From the NCBI GenBank assembly GCA_026826555.1, contig JAKSZT010054396.1:21858168-21922167 (forward strand): 64,000 bases of DNA, read 5' to 3'. Source of the DNA: Tolypeutes matacus (Eukaryota > Chordata > Mammalia > Cingulata > Chlamyphoridae). Below the pieces are notes generated by a model, which saw nothing but the letters and a program-made list of their open reading frames with translations, had not been told where the DNA came from and searched no databases. This document shows, piece after piece, positions 59,571 through 64,000 of this stretch; position 1 is the first letter of the stretch; each line of letters starts with the position of its first letter. The position numbers and the translations under genes were made by a program.

Positions 59571-60769
59571 AACAGACTTTAAAAGACACTTATAATGCGC
59601 AAACTGAGGAAGAAGTCAGGATAAAAAAAATTCCATTTACAATAGCAACTAAAAGAATCAAATATTTAGGAAGAAACTTAAGCAGTGATGTAAAGCATTT
59701 GTATTCAGAAAACTACAATGCATTGTTAAAAAATATATAAAAAGAAGAACATTCCATGCTCGCGGATTGGGAGATTAAATATCATTAAGATGTGAACTCT
59801 ACCCAAATTGATATACAGATTTCAATGCTATGCCAATAAAAATTCCACCACCATTTTTAAAAATAAATGGAATACATGATTATCAAATCTATTTGGAAGA
59901 GTAAGGGGCCCCAAATAGATAGAAACATCTTAAAAAGGATTAAGCAAAATTGGAGGACTTTAACTTCCAGATTTTAAATCATATTACCAAGCTATAATTG
60001 TAAAAACACCATAGTACTGATATAAAGACAGACACATAGACCAATGGAACCAAACTGATGGTTCAGAAACATACCCTCACATCTATAGTCAAGTGATTTT
60101 TGACAAGTCTGTCAAACCTACCCAGCTCAGGCAGAACAGTCCATTCAAGAAATAGTGCTGAGAAAACTGGATTTCCATAGCCAAGAGAAAGAAAGAGGGC
60201 CCCTATCTCACACCTTATACAAAAATTAACTCAAAATGGATAAAAAACCTAAATATAAAAGCAAGAACCACAATGCTTCTAGAAGAAAATATAGGAAAAC
60301 ATGGTTAAGACCCGGTGGCAGGTGGTGGATTCTTAAAGGAGATAAGAGGAGGACTGAGATGGACTGCTGATGCTAAATGTATGTAGAAGTTTTAATTAAC
60401 TTGACTGTAAAAGTGTGGAAATGCATAGAGTTGATGGTAAGACATTATAGTGAGTAATCACTGGTTTATAAATGCGAATGTGGCTGGAAAAGGTAGTCTA
60501 GGGATATAAATGTCAATTAAAAGAAAGCTAGAGAATAATCTAGGGACTGAATAACACAGTAAACCCAGAGGTGGATGAGAATTGTGGTTAATGGTACAGA
60601 TGCAAGAGTGTCCTTTGTGAGCTACAGCAGATGTACATCACTATTGCAGGGTGGTGGGAATATGGAGAAGCATGGGAAAACTACAATTAGTGTGACCTAT
60701 AGATTGTGGTTAACAGCAGTACTATAATATTCATGCATCTATGCCAAACATGTACTGTGTTGATAATGG

Positions 60770-61470
60770 GGGAGTATGGAAAAAGTGTGCCAAATGTACA
60801 CTAAGTACCATGATTAGTGGTAATAGTCTGATGATATTATCTCATAATCTGTAACAAATGTTCCACCACAGTGTGGTGTGTTGATAGAGGGATGTTGTAT
60901 GGGAATTCTGCACATGTGCATGATTGTTTTGTAAGTTCACAACTTCTGTAATAAAAATATATTTTAAAAATAATAATAGGGTGGGTTAGGGGGGAAATAT
61001 ACCAAATGTAAGATATAGACTATAGTTAGTAGTAAGATTTTGACGATATTCTTTCATAATTTGTAACAAATGTCTCACAACAATGCAAGGTGTTGGTAGT
61101 GGTTTGATGTATGGGACCCCGGTATGATGTTATGTAAGTTTGCTCTGTAAGATCCCAATTTTTACTACATACTTGTTGTTTATGTATGTTCATGCATAAA
61201 CAATATAATAATAATAACAACAGGGTGGGTTGGGGGGAAAATATACCAGATGTAAGATACTTTGGTTAGTAGTAATATATTGAGGATGCTCTTTAAACAT
61301 TAGTTAAAAATGTTTCACAATAATGCAAGGTATTGGTGGTAGGATGAGGTATGAAAGCCCTGTATGATGTTATGTATGTTTATTTTATAAGTTCACAACT
61401 ATTACTATACACTTATTGTTTGTATACGTTTATGTATGAGTGACATACTTCAATAAAGTTTTTTAAAATA
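60770..61470 (+). repeat. three tandem ~240-bp modules in the L1-E 3'UTR
   Basis: Units at about 60770-60968, 60969-61220 and 61221-61470 share GTGTGCCAAATGTA / TATACCAAATGTAAG / TATACCAGATGTAAG, then AACAAATGTT-, GCAAGGT- and GTAAGTTCACAACT-like motifs in order. L1-C has one such module (55905-56215). Confidence 0.85.
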
Positions 61471-61477
61471 GGAAAAA

Positions 61478-61850
61478 AATTAACTCTATTGTTTTCATTA
61501 AATGAAACATGCTTATTATAAGTGAAGTCAAATAGTACCCTAAAATACAAAGAAAGTAAAAATCCCCCAAATTCCATCTCCTAGAGATATCAATCAACAG
61601 ATTACATTTTGGTGAACATACTTCCAGGAAATGTCTAGAATTTATAGCTCTGTATTCTTTGTTATTTCTGGTTTGTAAACTCCAGTCCTTTTTGTAGTAT
61701 AGCATTCATCATGTTGTATTGTGATTGTCTAGATTTTTTGTTTACTCCTCAAGTTTATTAAGTTAGGGACTGTGTTCAACTTTGTTTCTTCTCTTTGCAG
61801 TGCTTGGCTTGTTTACAAACAAATAAATAAAATATATGATGGGAAGAAAA
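61478..61850 (+). other. probable 3' transduction carried by L1-E
   Basis: After the L1 3' end (CAATAAAG near 61451, remnant A-run GGAAAAAAATT) come about 365 bp unlike L1. They end in AAATAAATAAAATATATGAT (AATAAA about 61822-61834), GGGAAG and an A-run. The TSD of the whole insertion lies beyond this segment, so it was part of the same retrotransposed RNA. Confidence 0.75.
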
Positions 61851-61865
61851 AAAATAAAAGAAGAG

Positions 61866-62122
61866 CCATGTAACAAAACCAAGAGAGAAACTGACCATCA
61901 GAGTAAATTCACAAAGGAATTCAGATGTCTAGATATCAGCAAAAAATTACAAGTCATACTAAGAAACAGGAAGAGATGGCCCAGCTAAAGGAACAAACCA
62001 AAAATTCTGACAAGACACATGATTTAAGACAATAAATCAGTGATAATCACACAAATCTCCTAAATCAATTCAAGGAGTTCAAGGAAAATATGACTAAAGA
62101 GAAAGGATATTAAGAAGATACT
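61866..62122 (+). mobile_element. L1-D continued (5'UTR end and ORF1 start)
   Basis: Continues L1-D after L1-E: CCATGTAACAAAACCAAGAG, then AAAAAATTACAAGTCATACT and the ORF1 start region (GAAGAGATGGCCCAGCTAAAG near 61971). Interrupted at 62122 by retroinsertions; a last part (CTCTGGGTGCACATGAAG) resumes at 63964-64000 and leaves the window. Confidence 0.8.
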
Positions 62123-62179
62123 TTAAAATGTATTTTGATGACAGCTCAGTTGAATATGGATTAAAAAAAAGAAGATACT
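62112..62179 (+). pseudogene. 46-bp retroinsertion with A-tail, first at a double-hit site
   Basis: AAGAAGATACT occurs at 62112-62122 and 62169-62179. Between them lie 38 bases and an 8-A run, like an extremely 5'-truncated retrocopy. Confidence 0.6.
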
Positions 62180-63729
62180 AGACTGGAGCTGCAGCAAAAC
62201 ATGGACCATAAGGACAATGCTGAGCATGTGGCAATGTCGGGCTAAAATCTCCCGAATGTCCTTTTTGGAAAAGCTGTCATTTAGTCTCAGATAGTATAAA
62301 AACCTTGTCTGTAAAATAGGAAAGGATAATGGATGAGGTTTTTTTTTTTTAATTAGAAAAATAATGTGAACATGATAAAGTATTTGAATAGTATAAGAGT
62401 ATAATATGAAAAAAAGAAGTCTGATGTGGGAAATAAAATGATAATCACTTTGGAAAACCATTTGTCATTATGTGCCAAAGTGAATATACACATTCCCCAA
62501 GACCCAGCGATTTCATTCTGAGATATAGACCCAACAAAAATACATTCACCAAAATTCACATTCATCAGCCAAAGGGGTGCTGATGCAAAATACAAGAAAT
62601 CTGTTGGCTTTTATAAAACAGTATTTATTGGAGTAGACGCTTACAGTTACCAGGCCATAAAGCATAAGTTACTTCCCTCACCAAAGTCTGTTGTTCAGCT
62701 GCCTTCTTCTTCCTCTTAGGGTTCTGTCATCCCAGCTTCTTCTAATCTCAGCTGTCAGCTGGGCTAAGTCTTGTATGTCTCCTGGGGCTTGTCTCTCTCC
62801 AGGCTCAGCTGCTCTGTTCTCTCCACAAGGTCAGCTGTAGACAATCACGCTCTCTCTCTCCCCGGGGCCTCTGCCATGTCTATGGAGCTGTCTCTATTCC
62901 TCTGCGTTCTTCTGTGTGTTTACTTCCCAGGGCTTTAGCATCAAAACTCCTACTAACTCCTCTGCCATGTCATTTTACTGTGAGTCCCCGCCCACCAAGG
63001 GGGCAGAGACCCAATGTCCTACTGATGTGACCCAATCAAAGCCTTAATCATTATTTAATCAAATAAAATTGAAACCTCTGAATTTAATACAATCTAATAC
63101 ACCCGGAAGAACAGACCAGTTTATAAACATAATCCAATATCTATTTTTAGAATTCATAAACAATATCAAACTGCTACAATGTTCATTGCAGCACTATTCA
63201 TAATAGCTTAAAAACTGGAAACAAGCCGAAAGTCCATCAAGGTAGAATGGATAGAAACATTGTGGTATATTCACACAATGAAATGAATCAATTACAAATA
63301 CATGCAACAACATAAAAGAATCTTACAAACATAAGGTTGAATTGCAGAGGCAAGATACAAGAGAAGACATAGGTATGAATCCATTGACATGAAGTTCAAA
63401 AACAGGCAAAACTTATCTGGTGAAAGAAACAAAGACATTGACCACCTTTGGGGGAGAGTGGTTAGTAACTACAAGGAGGCAGAAGGGTTCTGTGATGCTG
63501 GTAATGTTCTATTTCTCAATTTGGGTGCTGGTTTATACAAGTTGTCCTCTGTGAAAATGTACCAAGGTGTACACTTATGATGTGTACATTTATGTATGAG
63601 ATACTTTGGTTTTCATTTAATGAAAATTTCTGTATTAGCATATACAGATCTACCTACGATTTTTGAAGGGCTCCAAATAAAGACATGTTGATTTAACCAT
63701 TGGGGAAAAAAAAAAAAAAAGAAGACACT
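62169..63729 (+). pseudogene. retrocopy of an unknown non-coding transcript or 3'UTR
   Basis: Flanked by AAGAAGATACT (62169-62179) and AAGAAGACACT (63719-63729). The body (62180-63718) ends AATAAA (63676-63681), about 24 bases, and an A-run of about 16. Inside are a MIR-like stretch (near 62300), an old L1-like 3' region (about 62420-62580 and 63179-63640) and a candidate LTR. No coding region recognised. Likely a reverse-transcribed long non-coding RNA or UTR rich in old repeats. Confidence 0.7.
62581..63178 (-). mobile_element. candidate solo LTR (endogenous retrovirus-like)
   Basis: 598 bp bounded by TG...CA (minus strand: TGTAGCAGTTTGATATTG to TATTTTGCATCA). It interrupts an old L1-like 3' region that resumes at ATGTTCATTGCAGCACTATT. 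On the minus strand an AATAAA lies at 62624-62629, about 40 bases from the 3' end, as in LTR R regions. No coding sequence. I could not find a convincing 4-6 bp TSD, so the family is unassigned. Confidence 0.55.
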
Positions 63730-63970
63730 GGGGAGCAGATGTGACTCAAGCAGTTGAACACCTGCTTCCCACATGGGAGGTTCCGGGTTCAGTTCTCGGT
63801 GCCTCCTAAAAACAGAAAAACAAACAACAAGCAAACAAACAAAAAATCCAACTCAGGGAAGCCAATGTGGCTCAGTAGTGGTTGAGCGCTGGTTTCCCAC
63901 ATATGAGATCCTGGGTTCAATCCCTGACTCCAGTACCTTAAAAAAAAGAAAAAAGAAAAAAGACTCTGGG
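63722..63970 (+). mobile_element. dimeric DAS-type SINE
   Basis: TSD AAGACACTGGG / AAGACTCTGGG at 63722-63732 and 63960-63970. Two modules (GAGCAGATGTGACTCAAG and GGAAGCCAATGTGGCTCAG). Confidence 0.88.
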
Positions 63971-64000
63971 TGCACATGAAGAATTTGAAAGCTTGCAAAG

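Larger units (their letters stand above)
56938..61865 (+). mobile_element. L1-E with TSDs, inserted into L1-D
   Basis: TSD AAAATAAAAGAAGAG at 56939-56953 and 61851-61865. The insert (56954-61850) has a 5'UTR starting AGATAACCAGCAAGATGGC, ORF1 (from about 58010), the first part of ORF2, a deletion of roughly 1.9 kb of ORF2 near 59580, an ORF2 remnant to about 60330, a 3'UTR with three repeats (60770-61470), and about 365 bp of non-L1 sequence before the final A-run. A dimeric SINE (58488-58899) interrupts ORF1. Confidence 0.88.

Overview
This is a mammalian genomic window, almost certainly from a xenarthran and most likely an armadillo (Dasypus). About two dozen copies of a tRNA-derived SINE with A-box and B-box promoter motifs, matching the DAS SINE group of armadillos, lie on both strands. 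Many have clean target-site duplications (TSDs). There is no bacterial-type organisation: genes have introns and most of the DNA is interspersed repeat. A run of 100 N at 1287-1386 is an assembly gap.

The only host gene I can support is the 3' half of MINDY2 (FAM63B, a K48-linkage-specific deubiquitinase) on the minus strand. Five terminal coding exons are visible with consensus splice sites and compatible phases: 45118-45220, 31145-31287, 17426-17599, 15994-16188 and 12809-12937. They encode 246 whole residues: the end of the catalytic domain with its probable catalytic His, the ubiquitin-binding MIU helix, a Lys/Glu-rich tail and a C-terminal CVIL CaaX motif. A 3'UTR of about 6.5 kb probably follows, ending at an AATAAA at 6288-6293. 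Exons with the N-terminus and catalytic Cys lie beyond position 64000.

Layout. 1-4800: old antisense L1 pieces with SINEs. 4800-6270: intergenic with MIR/L2 traces. 6271-12808: MINDY2 3'UTR. 12938-15993: intron holding a full-length CTDNEP1 (Dullard) processed retrocopy. 17600-31144: intron with antisense L1s, a large L2/CR1-like LINE, MER5A and SINEs. 31288-45117: intron with an MLT1 LTR and a nearly intact full-length L1 (L1-A, 38178-44440). 45221-64000: intron with a nested tower of at least four more L1 copies (B, C, D, E), several retrocopies and a candidate solo LTR.

The most notable observations concern L1 activity: an L1 with a probable 3' transduction and a tripled 3'UTR module (L1-E); an in-frame ORF1::ORF2 fusion in the same copy; three small processed retrocopies of unidentified transcripts; two sites hit twice by retroposons, each leaving three TSD copies; a microinversion of a SINE tail plus its TSD; and a CTDNEP1 retrocopy that seems to preserve an exonised old repeat exactly where exon 1 should meet the next exon. 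I found no RNA gene, CRISPR array or new protein-coding system.
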